Part shown: positions 8,461 through 15,851 of the stretch, piece by piece
Position numbering within the stretch: the stretch's first letter is position 1
Layout of the letters: every line of letters begins with the position of its first letter
From: Bacillota bacterium
GTDB lineage: Bacteria; Bacillota; Clostridia; Lachnospirales; Lachnospiraceae
DNA: 64,000 nucleotides
NCBI GenBank assembly: GCA_023418475.1
Contig: JAEZZO010000042.1
Span: 124,001 to 188,000, forward strand
Reading direction: 5' to 3'
Notes under the pieces: generated by a model
Database searches by the model: none
What the model saw: only the letters and a program-made list of their open reading frames with translations
Told to the model about the DNA's origin: nothing
Program-made: the position numbers and the translations under genes

Positions 8461-8889
8461 ATGCAATTTAAAACAAAAAGCTTTAGCGAAAAAGTAAGTA
8501 TGCTGAGTGCAATACTGAATGGAATAACCTTAATTGTTTTTTGCATCTATGGAATGATATATGATTATATGGATACAATTGTTATACTTACCCTTCTGTT
8601 AGGAATAGCTGCTTCAGCGGCATATGCTCTGATTAACAGTAAGGCGGTAGAACTGCTAAACGTAGTGGCAATTATGTGTGTTACATTTGGAATGGGTCTG
8701 TTCTTTTTAAATAGCTATCCGGTATGGGCAGATCGTCTGAACCATATATCCATGTATTCCTCAAGAGGTACATTGCTGCCGGTAATTACACTGCTGGTTA
8801 TGATGGTTGCTGTAATCGCTATGGATATTATTTCCTGTTTTACTGAAAAAGGGGGGACAACCTCCAATAAGATGGAGGTGGGCAAATGA
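8461..8889 (+). CDS. four-helix membrane protein of unknown function
   Basis: A 142-residue protein with four hydrophobic segments (about residues 13-35, 40-62, 66-86 and 102-122) and short polar ends. No family is recognised. The start at 8461 has GAGGA six bases before it; in-frame codons further upstream run through the hairpin cassette and the end of the GH3 gene and are unlikely to be translated. It overlaps the following lipoprotein gene by four bases (ATGA), so the two are translationally coupled. Position after a membrane-anchored GH3 suggests a partner or accessory of that enzyme. Confidence 0.75.
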   Translation: MQFKTKSFSEKVSMLSAILNGITLIVFCIYGMIYDYMDTIVILTLLLGIAASAAYALINSKAVELLNVVAIMCVTFGMGLFFLNSYPVWADRLNHISMYSSRGTLLPVITLLVMMVAVIAMDIISCFTEKGGTTSNKMEVGK

Positions 8890-10097
8890 AAAAAGTAAAT
8901 ATGTTTCGTAGGGTAATCGCTTGCCTGCTAGTACTTGTCATGAGCTTAAGCCTTACAGCCTGCACAACAACGGCCGGTAAAAACTCTAAAAGTTATTTTA
9001 CTTATACCTCAGACGTATTAATGGCTATGTTTGCAAGCAAGGATACATCAAAGAGTAAAAAAACAACCAATAAAGCAACTGCAAAGCTGGAGCAATTGGC
9101 GACTCCTGCGGATTTTTCTGTTGATAAGGATGGCAATTATAAATTCAAGGGTGTAGATAAAGCAGAATACTATCTGATCTATCTATGTGCACCGGATGCG
9201 GTAAAGGATGACGATAGTTACTTGTACTGCAGTCAGCCAATCAAGAAGAATTCCTCAAATGAATATAGTGGTAAGATCAGTGATACGGTTCAATATGCAT
9301 TTGGTAAGTATCTGGTAAAGGCTTATGCGTTCCCGGATTTAACCGATACAAAGCTCAGCATGTCGAAGGCAATTTCCGCAGATTATTCTTACTCCGGCAA
9401 TTTAAGTGATCCGAAGCTGGCTTACTATTGGAATACCTTTGATAATACCATGGGCGTACAGGTTAGTAATCTGAATGAGTACTTATTTGAAGCTTATCCG
9501 GATAAGGTAGAGGTAACCTTTACCAATGTCAAGAATAGCTCCGATACCTTAACCTTATCAATTGATGGGGTAAGTCCAGATAACAACGCGCTAGTGACTG
9601 ATAAGCTGACTAGGGGGGAGACCTATTCCATAACTGCGGTTGCTGAAAGCAATAGTGAATTCGTACTGAATAAAAAAACCAATGTAGTGGAGAGCGCTAA
9701 GGCAGTAAAAGTGGGAGAAATAAGTGTATTTGAAGGCAATTACAACTACTCTGACGGTTTTGCTAACGGTGCGTTCAGCTATCCGCGTGTATGTAAGGAC
9801 TTTAAGCTGTCGGGTGGTGTGGCTGGTACAGTTCCCGCAAAATTTGGAGGAAATGCAGAATTCATCTGTACACCGGCGACAGCTGCAAATGGCGCAAAAT
9901 ACTCATATACCGCAGAATGTAAATCAATGTTTACGGTTACAGGAGTCATGAATATGTTTGCAGATGGCACCTTTAAAATGGAAATGACTGGATCTGGTCC
10001 GGTGGAAGCAAGTGAAATAGCAGGTCAGTGGAAGGACAATGGCGATGGTACGGTAACCTTAAGCTATAATCCGAAGACAGTTAAGAGTAAGAAGTAA
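8886..10097 (+). CDS. lipoprotein of unknown function, 403 residues
   Basis: The N terminus has a basic start, a hydrophobic run and LTAC with Cys at about residue 26, a lipoprotein signal. The mature part is beta-rich and low in cysteine: an FnIII-like middle section of roughly 180 residues (for example SADYSYSGNLSDPKLAYYW) and a C-terminal region ending in DNGDGTVTLSYNPKTVKSKK, which resembles small lipocalin-like repeat domains of surface proteins. No enzyme motif is visible. It is coupled by ATGA overlap to the preceding membrane protein and closed by a terminator at 10272, so it ends the GH3 operon. A carbohydrate-binding role is possible but not shown. Confidence 0.78.
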   Translation: MKKVNMFRRVIACLLVLVMSLSLTACTTTAGKNSKSYFTYTSDVLMAMFASKDTSKSKKTTNKATAKLEQLATPADFSVDKDGNYKFKGVDKAEYYLIYLCAPDAVKDDDSYLYCSQPIKKNSSNEYSGKISDTVQYAFGKYLVKAYAFPDLTDTKLSMSKAISADYSYSGNLSDPKLAYYWNTFDNTMGVQVSNLNEYLFEAYPDKVEVTFTNVKNSSDTLTLSIDGVSPDNNALVTDKLTRGETYSITAVAESNSEFVLNKKTNVVESAKAVKVGEISVFEGNYNYSDGFANGAFSYPRVCKDFKLSGGVAGTVPAKFGGNAEFICTPATAANGAKYSYTAECKSMFTVTGVMNMFADGTFKMEMTGSGPVEASEIAGQWKDNGDGTVTLSYNPKTVKSKK

Positions 10098-10223
10098 CAG
10101 GATAAAATGTACCACTCGGGTGCAATATACTGATAATTAGTACTGTAATGATTAAAATATTCTATTTCTTTGTGACAATACATGTCATATTTTATCGATG
10201 GTTCTGCGGGTAATCATAATAAA

Positions 10224-10257
10224 TCCCGTAGTATAAAAACTCCCGTAGTATAAAAAC
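10224..10257 (+). repeat. exact 17-bp tandem repeat
   Basis: TCCCGTAGTATAAAAAC occurs twice back to back, just before the terminator that closes the GH3 operon. Its role is unknown; the CCCG parts could pair with CGGG at about 10207. Confidence 0.7.
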
Positions 10258-10271
10258 TCCCCTTATTGTGC

Positions 10272-10306
10272 CAACCCACTTATTCGTAAGTGGGTTGTTG
10301 TATTTT
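10272..10306 (+). terminator. Rho-independent terminator after the GH3/lipoprotein operon
   Basis: CAACCCACTTA and TAAGTGGGTTG form an 11-bp stem closed by a TTCG tetraloop and followed by TTGTATTTT. A second hairpin, AGCAGGCT/AGCCTGCT, lies at 10307-10324. The remaining bases to 10630 show no gene. Confidence 0.88.
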
Positions 10307-10630
10307 AGCAGGCTTTAGCCTGCTAAGCATAGAGAATTTTCTCTCCGTTTTATAACATTGTTATAAACAGAAAAAGACAAAATTGCAGCATTAAATCCTC
10401 TTGCGGTGAATTCCTTTCATATTGCATATAAAATAGCATCACATCTTTGGGGTGCTAAAGTCAGTAATTAGCGGACATATTAGTTACTCTTTTACGTTAA
10501 ACTTGTATTTATTAGGTTAATGCGAGCATAATGTGACTTACCTAAAAGATCAATGCATGAAATGGTTAACTATAAAAATGATAGGATGAACGGTAATTAT
10601 GATTACGAATAATCAGGAAGTGACAGTATA

Positions 10631-10659
10631 TTGACATATTGATATATCGGTATTACAAT
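10631..10659 (+). promoter_or_regulatory. sigma-A promoter of rex1
   Basis: TTGACA (10631-10636), a 17-base spacer and TACAAT (10654-10659), about 90 bases before the rex1 start. The -10 box lies within a palindrome, so the promoter is probably repressed by a bound regulator. Confidence 0.8.
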
Positions 10660-10666
10660 ATCGATA
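10645..10666 (+). promoter_or_regulatory. palindromic operator over the rex1 -10 box
   Basis: A 22-bp near-palindrome, TATCGGTATT followed by ACAATATCGATA. A 15-base part of it recurs in the palindromes upstream of the Fe-alcohol dehydrogenase gene at 12961 and, in part, 13156. It is not a Rex consensus. The LysR protein encoded at 11479 or another regulator could bind it. Confidence 0.6.
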
Positions 10667-10747
10667 TGATAATACTGATATAACTTAATTTAAATAATGC
10701 AAATGATAGATTTTCAGATAAAACACTGATAAATCCGGAGGTAACCT

Positions 10748-11395
10748 ATGTACGAGATAAATCATAATGCAGTAACTACGCAGGCACTGCATCGAATGCC
10801 ATATTATATTCAGCAGCTGAAGGTACTTCAAAGCCAGAAGGTAGAAACCATATCGGCTCCGAAGATCGCGGAACTTCTTAATCTGAATGAAGTTCAGGTT
10901 CGCAAGGATTTCGCGGCAGTCTATCCGTCAAAGGGAAAACCGAAGACCGGCTTTTCCGTTTCGGAGTTGATCAGTAATATGGAAGAGCTTCTGGGATTTC
11001 GTAATGCGGATGAAGCAGTCATTGTCGGAGCCGGTTCACTTGCACAGGCGATCCTGGCGCATGAAGGCTTTCAGGAATACGGTATGAAAATTGTAGCTGC
11101 TTTTGATGTGAAGCCGGAGTTGGTTGGAAAAGAAATAAGTGGCATTAAAACTTTACCAGCGGATAAAATCAGCAATATCTGCCGTCGGATGAAAATTCAT
11201 ATTGGAATCATAACTGTGCCCGCCATCCAGGCTCAGGTTGTGTGTGATCAGCTGGTAGCAGGGGGAGTACTTGCTATATGGAACTTTGCGCCAGTCCATC
11301 TATCGGTACCTTCTCATATCCTCGTACAAAATGAAAATTTAGCCGCATCACTGGCTATACTGTCAAAGCATTTGAAACAGACAATGAAGGATTAG
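10748..11395 (+). CDS. rex: redox-sensing transcriptional repressor Rex, first copy
   Basis: A 215-residue Rex protein. Residues 10-80 form the winged helix, with LNEVQVRKDFA as the recognition region; residues 90-190 form the NAD(H)-binding Rossmann fold, beginning VIVGAGSLAQAILAHEGF; the C-terminal helix (NENLAASLAILSKHL) is the dimer-swapped part. Rex represses fermentation and hydrogenase genes and leaves DNA when NADH rises. The start has CCGGAGG seven bases before it. The nucleotide loop reads GAGSLAQ rather than the usual GxGxLG seen closer in the second copy (GAGNFGR), so its NADH response may differ. It stands upstream of a LysR gene and an alcohol dehydrogenase with a Rex operator, its likely target. 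Confidence 0.92.
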   Translation: MYEINHNAVTTQALHRMPYYIQQLKVLQSQKVETISAPKIAELLNLNEVQVRKDFAAVYPSKGKPKTGFSVSELISNMEELLGFRNADEAVIVGAGSLAQAILAHEGFQEYGMKIVAAFDVKPELVGKEISGIKTLPADKISNICRRMKIHIGIITVPAIQAQVVCDQLVAGGVLAIWNFAPVHLSVPSHILVQNENLAASLAILSKHLKQTMKD

Positions 11396-11478
11396 TAATA
11401 ATACCGCACTAAAATATATCGGCATGTTTCACTTAAGCCTTCGATTTGCATCAAGTAAGCACGGAAATGGAGAATGAT

Positions 11479-12414
11479 ATGAATACGCAGCATTTAAAAT
11501 ATGCGATTGAGGTGGAGCGTACCAGCTCAATTACGCAGGCAGCAGAGAACCTATATATGGGACAACCCAGTTTAAGCAAAGCAATTAAAGAATTGGAGGA
11601 TACGCTTGGCTATGCTATTTTTGAGCGTACTTCAAAGGGAGTCACTCCGACGGAGAGAGGAATGGAATTCCTGGTTCATGCGAGAAATATTATCCTTGAA
11701 GTGGAAAAGATGGAGTCCTTGTCTGATACCACCAATACGAATATCCAAAGCTTCAACATCTCCATCCCGCGTGGCAGTTATATTGCAGATGCCATAACCC
11801 GGTTCATTGCCGAATTTGATGAAAGCAAGGGAATCAATGTGAATGTGCATGAAACCAACTCCACACAGGTTATTAATAATATTACCGATGGTCCATTTAA
11901 TTTGGGAATTATACGGTATCAGACAGATTATGAAAACTATTTTTTTGACTATCTGACAGAGAAACAGCTACGATATGAACCGCTATGGGAATTTGAACAT
12001 CTGGCACTAATGTCGGAAAATCATCCGCTTGCCAAAAGCGAAAAGGTGGAGTATAAGGATTTACGGGAATACACCGAAATTGCTCATGGAGATACCTTTA
12101 TTCCTTATTTAATGCACAATAATCCTACAAAGCTTAATAAGTCGAAAACATCAAAGCATATCTATATCTACGAGCGCTGCAATCAGTATGATTTACTCAG
12201 TACGATCCCTTCAACCTATATGTGGGTTTCTCCCATACCAGAAAAATGGCTGGTCAGATACCATCTGGTACAGCGCAAATGCAAGGCAAACGGTCACAGG
12301 TATAAGGATATGTTTATCTATCCAAAGGACTATAAATTTACAGAACTGGAAAGAAAATTCATTGATAAACTTGCGGAAGCAAAGAATGATGTTTCTTTTC
12401 AGGATTATCGATGA
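11479..12414 (+). CDS. LysR-type transcriptional regulator
   Basis: A 311-residue LysR protein. The N-terminal winged helix (MNTQHLKYAIEVERTSSITQAAENLYMGQPSLSKAI in the first 36 residues) holds the conserved helix-turn-helix, followed by a linker helix and a periplasmic-binding-like effector domain (about 90-300). I chose 11479 because it has GGAG six bases upstream and gives the family's typical first residues; upstream in-frame ATG 11467 and TTG 11446 are weaker. It lies 80 bases after rex1 and is oriented towards the Fe-alcohol dehydrogenase 900 bases downstream, whose leader holds large palindromes that could be its sites. Effector unknown. Confidence 0.9.
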   Translation: MNTQHLKYAIEVERTSSITQAAENLYMGQPSLSKAIKELEDTLGYAIFERTSKGVTPTERGMEFLVHARNIILEVEKMESLSDTTNTNIQSFNISIPRGSYIADAITRFIAEFDESKGINVNVHETNSTQVINNITDGPFNLGIIRYQTDYENYFFDYLTEKQLRYEPLWEFEHLALMSENHPLAKSEKVEYKDLREYTEIAHGDTFIPYLMHNNPTKLNKSKTSKHIYIYERCNQYDLLSTIPSTYMWVSPIPEKWLVRYHLVQRKCKANGHRYKDMFIYPKDYKFTELERKFIDKLAEAKNDVSFQDYR

Positions 12415-12710
12415 TCAGGTACTGCCAGCGGTTCCTTGTATTAATGGAAATAAATTACAACAGTAATTACCCCATGAGTACCATGATCCAGTCTTCGTAT
12501 ACTTTGAAATGAAATATGTTAACTAGTCCTTCCAACATTGCCATAATTAAGTATCAAATAACTAAAACTTATTTTACTGTATATTTCCGGAAAATCAATC
12601 AGGATTTTGTATTATTCTAACAGGTTTAGTGTTTCTTTCCAAGATTAGTGCTGTATTTGGAAAGAGCATATCCATTGAATATTTATATATGTTGTCAAAA
12701 AATTATTTCT

Positions 12711-12867
12711 CTCGCAAGTTTTGCTAAAATCCAATAATATACATTTTTTCGTGAGTTTTGCCTATGTATCTCTGGATATAAATTTCCTATCACAAGTCTT
12801 ACATAGTATCCCGGGATATACATCTTTTTTCATAAGTTTACCTTTATCTCAGGATTTATATATTCTC
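12711..12867 (+). repeat. four imperfect tandem repeats of about 40 bp
   Basis: Units begin at 12711, 12750, 12790 and 12831, each reading roughly TCACAAGTTTTACC, then GTATCTCAGGATATA and a T-rich end. They lie in the 900-bp gap before the Fe-alcohol dehydrogenase. Copies differ at about a third of positions. No coding function is evident. Confidence 0.55.
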
Positions 12868-12960
12868 TTGGGTTTAGGTAACGTCTCTCATAATATGTAT
12901 TTATTTACTAGAATTGTACTTATTAAGTACTTAATTGTTATTTTAGAATATCTTTTATAT

Positions 12961-13008
12961 TTGTAATATCGATAATGGAATATTGATATTCCGTTATCGA
13001 TATTACAA
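12961..13008 (+). promoter_or_regulatory. 48-bp near-perfect palindrome
   Basis: Two 24-base arms beginning TTGTAATATCGATAA and ending TTATCGATATTACAA; only one G-T position and the two centre bases break the symmetry. No T-run follows, so it is more likely an operator pair than a terminator. The arm is shared with sequences at 10645 and 13156. Confidence 0.75.
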
Positions 13009-13155
13009 TACTGTATATTCTTTATAAAAACAGCTGCTTTTATGATGAATAAGTAATAAAACGATAATATTTGGAAATTAACAGATTAGTTATAAGGTAG
13101 TTCATCATTTCGCTTTTGTCGTATTCATCGATGATTTCCTACATTTGATAATATT

Positions 13156-13179
13156 ATATCGATAATGGAATATCGATAT
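13156..13179 (+). promoter_or_regulatory. palindromic operator before the adh promoter
   Basis: ATATCGATA (13156-13164), six bases ATGGAA, then TATCGATAT (13171-13179). The core ATATCGATAATGGAATAT is also in the 48-bp palindrome at 12961. It ends 14 bases before the -35 box, a normal position for an activator such as LysR. Confidence 0.65.
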
Positions 13180-13192
13180 GTTGATTTGGCAT

Positions 13193-13221
13193 TTCACATA
13201 TGCCAAAAAGATTGTTAAAAT
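13193..13221 (+). promoter_or_regulatory. sigma-A promoter of the Fe-alcohol dehydrogenase
   Basis: TTCACA (13193-13198), a 17-base spacer and TAAAAT (13216-13221), about 95 bases before the start codon. The -10 box lies inside the Rex operator. Confidence 0.75.
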
Positions 13222-13229
13222 ATAAACAA
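13212..13229 (+). promoter_or_regulatory. Rex operator
   Basis: TTGTTAAAATATAAACAA matches the known clostridial Rex consensus TTGTTAANNNNTTAACAA at all but one fixed position and is extended by GA/TC on each side. It covers the -10 box, the expected place for repression by Rex at low NADH. Confidence 0.82.
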
Positions 13230-13318
13230 TCGAAGAGGGAAAAACATTTTCCGCTAAAGAGACAGAGATATAGACACTTATACGCATAAACATAGATCAA
13301 ATTAAGGAGGATGTCATA

Positions 13319-14494
13319 ATGGCAAGATTTACAATCCCAAGAGATTTATATCATGGTAAAGGTTCTTTGGAAGCATTAAAAACTTTGACAGGAAAAAAAG
13401 CAATCGTCGTAGTAGGCGGCGGAAGCATGAAACGTTTTGGGTTCCTGGATAAGGTGGAAGCATATCTAAAGGAAGCCGGAATGGAAGTACAGCTTTTTGA
13501 AGGAGTTGAGCCCGATCCATCTGTTGAAACAGTAAAAAAAGGCGCCGCTGCAATGCGTGAATTCGAGCCGGATTGGATCGTATCCATCGGTGGAGGTTCT
13601 CCAATTGATGCCGCAAAAGCTATGTGGGCGTTCTATGAATATCCTGAGACATCCTTTGAGGATCTTTGCGTACCGTTTAATTTTCCCACACTTCGAACCA
13701 AAGCAAAGTTCTGCGCAATTCCGTCAACCTCCGGTACAGCTACCGAAGTAACAGCTTTTTCTGTAATCACTGATTACCAGAAGGGTATTAAGTATCCATT
13801 GGCAGACTTTAACATTACACCGGATGTTGCAATTGTTGATCCTGATCTAGCGGAGACAATGCCAAAGAAACTGACAGCACATACCGGTATGGATGCAATT
13901 ACACATGCAATTGAGGCATATGTATCCACCTTAAATTGTGATTACACAGATCCGCTTGCCCTTCATGCCATTAAGATGGTAAGTACCTATTTAGTTAAAT
14001 CATACCAGGGAGATATGGAGGCTCGTGCAAAAATGCACAATGCACAGTGTCTTGCAGGTATGGCATTCTCCAATGCCTTACTTGGAATCGTTCATTCCAT
14101 GGCACATAAAACCGGTGCCGCATATTCCGGTGGACATATCGTCCACGGCTGTGCAAATGCAATGTATCTTCCCAAGGTAATCAAATATAATTCCAAAGAT
14201 GAAAAAGCAGCAGAAAGATATATTCAAATAGCTGTGTTCCTGGGACTGGAACCCACTGTTGATGCTTTGATTAACCATATCAAAGAGATGAATAAAGCTC
14301 TCGATATTCCTTCCAGTATAAAGGAATATGAAGGCGGAATAATAGACGAGAAGGAATTTCAGGATAAGCTTCCAAAGGTAGCGGAGCTTGCAGTCGGTGA
14401 TGCATGTACCGGCTCAAATCCTCGGGCAATTACCCCGAAGGAAATGGAAAAATTGTTGTATTGTTGCTACTACGATACTGAAGTTGATTTCTAA
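13319..14494 (+). CDS. iron-containing alcohol dehydrogenase
   Basis: A 391-residue group III (Fe-dependent) alcohol dehydrogenase. GGGSPIDAAK (91-100) binds the dinucleotide; Asp192, His196, His259 and His276 (in AHTGMDAITHAIEAY, IVHSMAHK and VHGCANA) are the expected metal ligands. It likely reduces acetaldehyde or another short aldehyde with NAD(P)H, disposing of reducing power in fermentation. The start has AAGGAGG eight bases upstream. The promoter carries a Rex operator, so it should be induced when NADH builds up, and an extra palindrome suggests a second input, perhaps the LysR protein. It is a single-gene unit with a terminator at 14551. Substrate preference (ethanol, butanol or other) cannot be read from the sequence. 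Confidence 0.93.
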   Translation: MARFTIPRDLYHGKGSLEALKTLTGKKAIVVVGGGSMKRFGFLDKVEAYLKEAGMEVQLFEGVEPDPSVETVKKGAAAMREFEPDWIVSIGGGSPIDAAKAMWAFYEYPETSFEDLCVPFNFPTLRTKAKFCAIPSTSGTATEVTAFSVITDYQKGIKYPLADFNITPDVAIVDPDLAETMPKKLTAHTGMDAITHAIEAYVSTLNCDYTDPLALHAIKMVSTYLVKSYQGDMEARAKMHNAQCLAGMAFSNALLGIVHSMAHKTGAAYSGGHIVHGCANAMYLPKVIKYNSKDEKAAERYIQIAVFLGLEPTVDALINHIKEMNKALDIPSSIKEYEGGIIDEKEFQDKLPKVAELAVGDACTGSNPRAITPKEMEKLLYCCYYDTEVDF

Positions 14495-14550
14495 TCTTAA
14501 TCGTTAAATTGTGTCGCCAACGCATGACGTATAGATTTGAAAATATAAAA

Positions 14551-14584
14551 GGCTGCAGCTTATAAAGCCGCAGCTCTTTTTATT
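14551..14584 (+). terminator. Rho-independent terminator after adh
   Basis: GCTGCAGCTT (14552-14561) pairs with AAGCCGCAGC (14565-14574), one mismatch, then TCTTTTTATT. Confidence 0.82.
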
Positions 14585-14610
14585 ACATAGGAAAGTTCGT
14601 CCTATGTAAT
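14582..14610 (+). repeat. hairpin with conserved TAGGAAAGTTCGTCCTA core
   Basis: ATTACATAGGA and TCCTATGTAAT form an 11-bp stem around AAGTTCG. The core recurs at 46893-46911 with changed loop bases. The rest of the gap to 14998 holds a GC-rich patch (14620-14640), a GACTG/CAGTC hairpin (14961-14983) and probably the nfn promoter, which I could not place with confidence. Confidence 0.65.
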
Positions 14611-15009
14611 AAAACCCCCGGGGGATGCGCAGCTACGCGCGCGGAACAAAAGCTGTGCATTATTGATTTATAATCGCGAGAGTGTGAGTAGCACACTTTT
14701 GTTCTAAGAATAAAAAAGTAAATTTTATTAATTGATAGAAGGATTAGCCCGGCAAGGTCAGAAAAGAAAATAAAGAATGATTATATATTAAGCGTGAGGA
14801 ATGAATTGACTGAGTGCCTATATAGGAAGCATATCCAGAGAAGGAAAGTTAATCAAATGATGGTATATATTATCCTATTCAACTCAGCAGCTAATTCTAA
14901 TTTATATAGATTTAAAAGATGATTGTTTCACTATCAAGTAATTATCTTTGTATATATTGTGACTGTGACCTGTGTTCGCAGTCTATGAAGAAAGGATATG
15001 GTTATTATT

Positions 15010-15849
15010 ATGTTTCAGATAATCAGAAAAGAAGTTTTAAATCCTACCGTTACGCTAATGGAAATTGATGCACCATTAATTGCAAAGAAGGCGGAACCAG
15101 GACAATTTATTATTTTACGTACGGATGAAAACGGAGAAAGAATTCCACTTACGATTGCGGATTTTGACCGTGAGAAAGGGACTGTTACCATCATATTTCA
15201 GATCGTGGGAGCTACAACACAAGTACTTAATCAGATGAAAGAAGGAAATTGCCTGCATGATTTTGCAGGACCGCTTGGACGGGCAACCGAGACAGCAGGG
15301 AAGAAAAAGGTGGCGGTCGTCGGTGGTGGCGTTGGTTGTGCAATCGCATATCCGGTGGTAAAGAAATTCCATGAACAAGGAACGGAGGTACATGCGATAG
15401 TAGGTTTCCGCAGTAAAGACCTTGTAATATTGGAAGATGAATTTACGAAAAACAGCAGCAAAATGATTTTGATGTCCGACGACGGAAGCTGCGGTGAAAA
15501 GGGACTTGTTACCGATGCACTGAAGAAGCTGATCGAAAGTGGTGAAACATATGATGAAGTGGTAACCATCGGCCCCCTAATCATGATGAAATTTGTAAGC
15601 CGTCTTACGAAGGAATACGGGATAAAAACCGTTGCAAGCATGAATCCGATCATGATTGACGGCACCGGAATGTGTGGAGGCTGCCGTTTAAGTGTCGGCG
15701 GAAAAATGAAATTTGCCTGCGTGGACGGACCGGAATTTGATGCCCATGAAATAGATTTCGACGAAGCCATTGCACGCTCGGCAATGTATAAGCCATTTGA
15801 ACGCAAGGCACACGAAGAAGTATGTCATTTATATCAATTGGAGGTGTAA
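15010..15849 (+). CDS. nfnA: NADH-dependent ferredoxin:NADP+ oxidoreductase, small subunit
   Basis: A 279-residue FAD/NAD-binding protein of the dihydroorotate dehydrogenase electron-transfer/sulfide dehydrogenase family. The FAD domain (residues 1-95, GQFIILRTDENGERIPLTI), the NAD domain (from 101, VAVVGGGVGCAIA) and a C-terminal [2Fe-2S] site (GTGMCGGCRLSV...FACVDGP, four cysteines) are present. With the next gene it forms Nfn, which couples NADH and reduced ferredoxin to NADP+ reduction by flavin bifurcation. The frame also has ATG at 14998 (MVIIM); I prefer 15010 because the same ATGGTTATTATTATG module precedes hydC, and alignment with the gtrA leader places the start at the second ATG. 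It ends two bases before the nfnB start. Confidence 0.9.
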   Translation: MFQIIRKEVLNPTVTLMEIDAPLIAKKAEPGQFIILRTDENGERIPLTIADFDREKGTVTIIFQIVGATTQVLNQMKEGNCLHDFAGPLGRATETAGKKKVAVVGGGVGCAIAYPVVKKFHEQGTEVHAIVGFRSKDLVILEDEFTKNSSKMILMSDDGSCGEKGLVTDALKKLIESGETYDEVVTIGPLIMMKFVSRLTKEYGIKTVASMNPIMIDGTGMCGGCRLSVGGKMKFACVDGPEFDAHEIDFDEAIARSAMYKPFERKAHEEVCHLYQLEV

Positions 15850-15851
15850 GC

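Noticed and set aside
12721..12966. 81-residue frame in the gap before adh
   Set aside because: It follows T-rich tandem repeats, has no ribosome site and no recognisable protein pattern.
12961..13008. Terminator for the LysR gene
   Set aside because: The palindrome is AT-rich, 550 bases after the gene, and has no T-run; shared arms with promoter palindromes fit an operator better.
15231..15806. Long frame opposite nfnA (191 residues), with similar ones opposite hydB (19646-20215), permease 2 (51233-51814) and the dihydropyrimidinase (53563-54105)
   Set aside because: These are shadows of strongly supported genes, with composition expected from the opposite strand and no ribosome sites.
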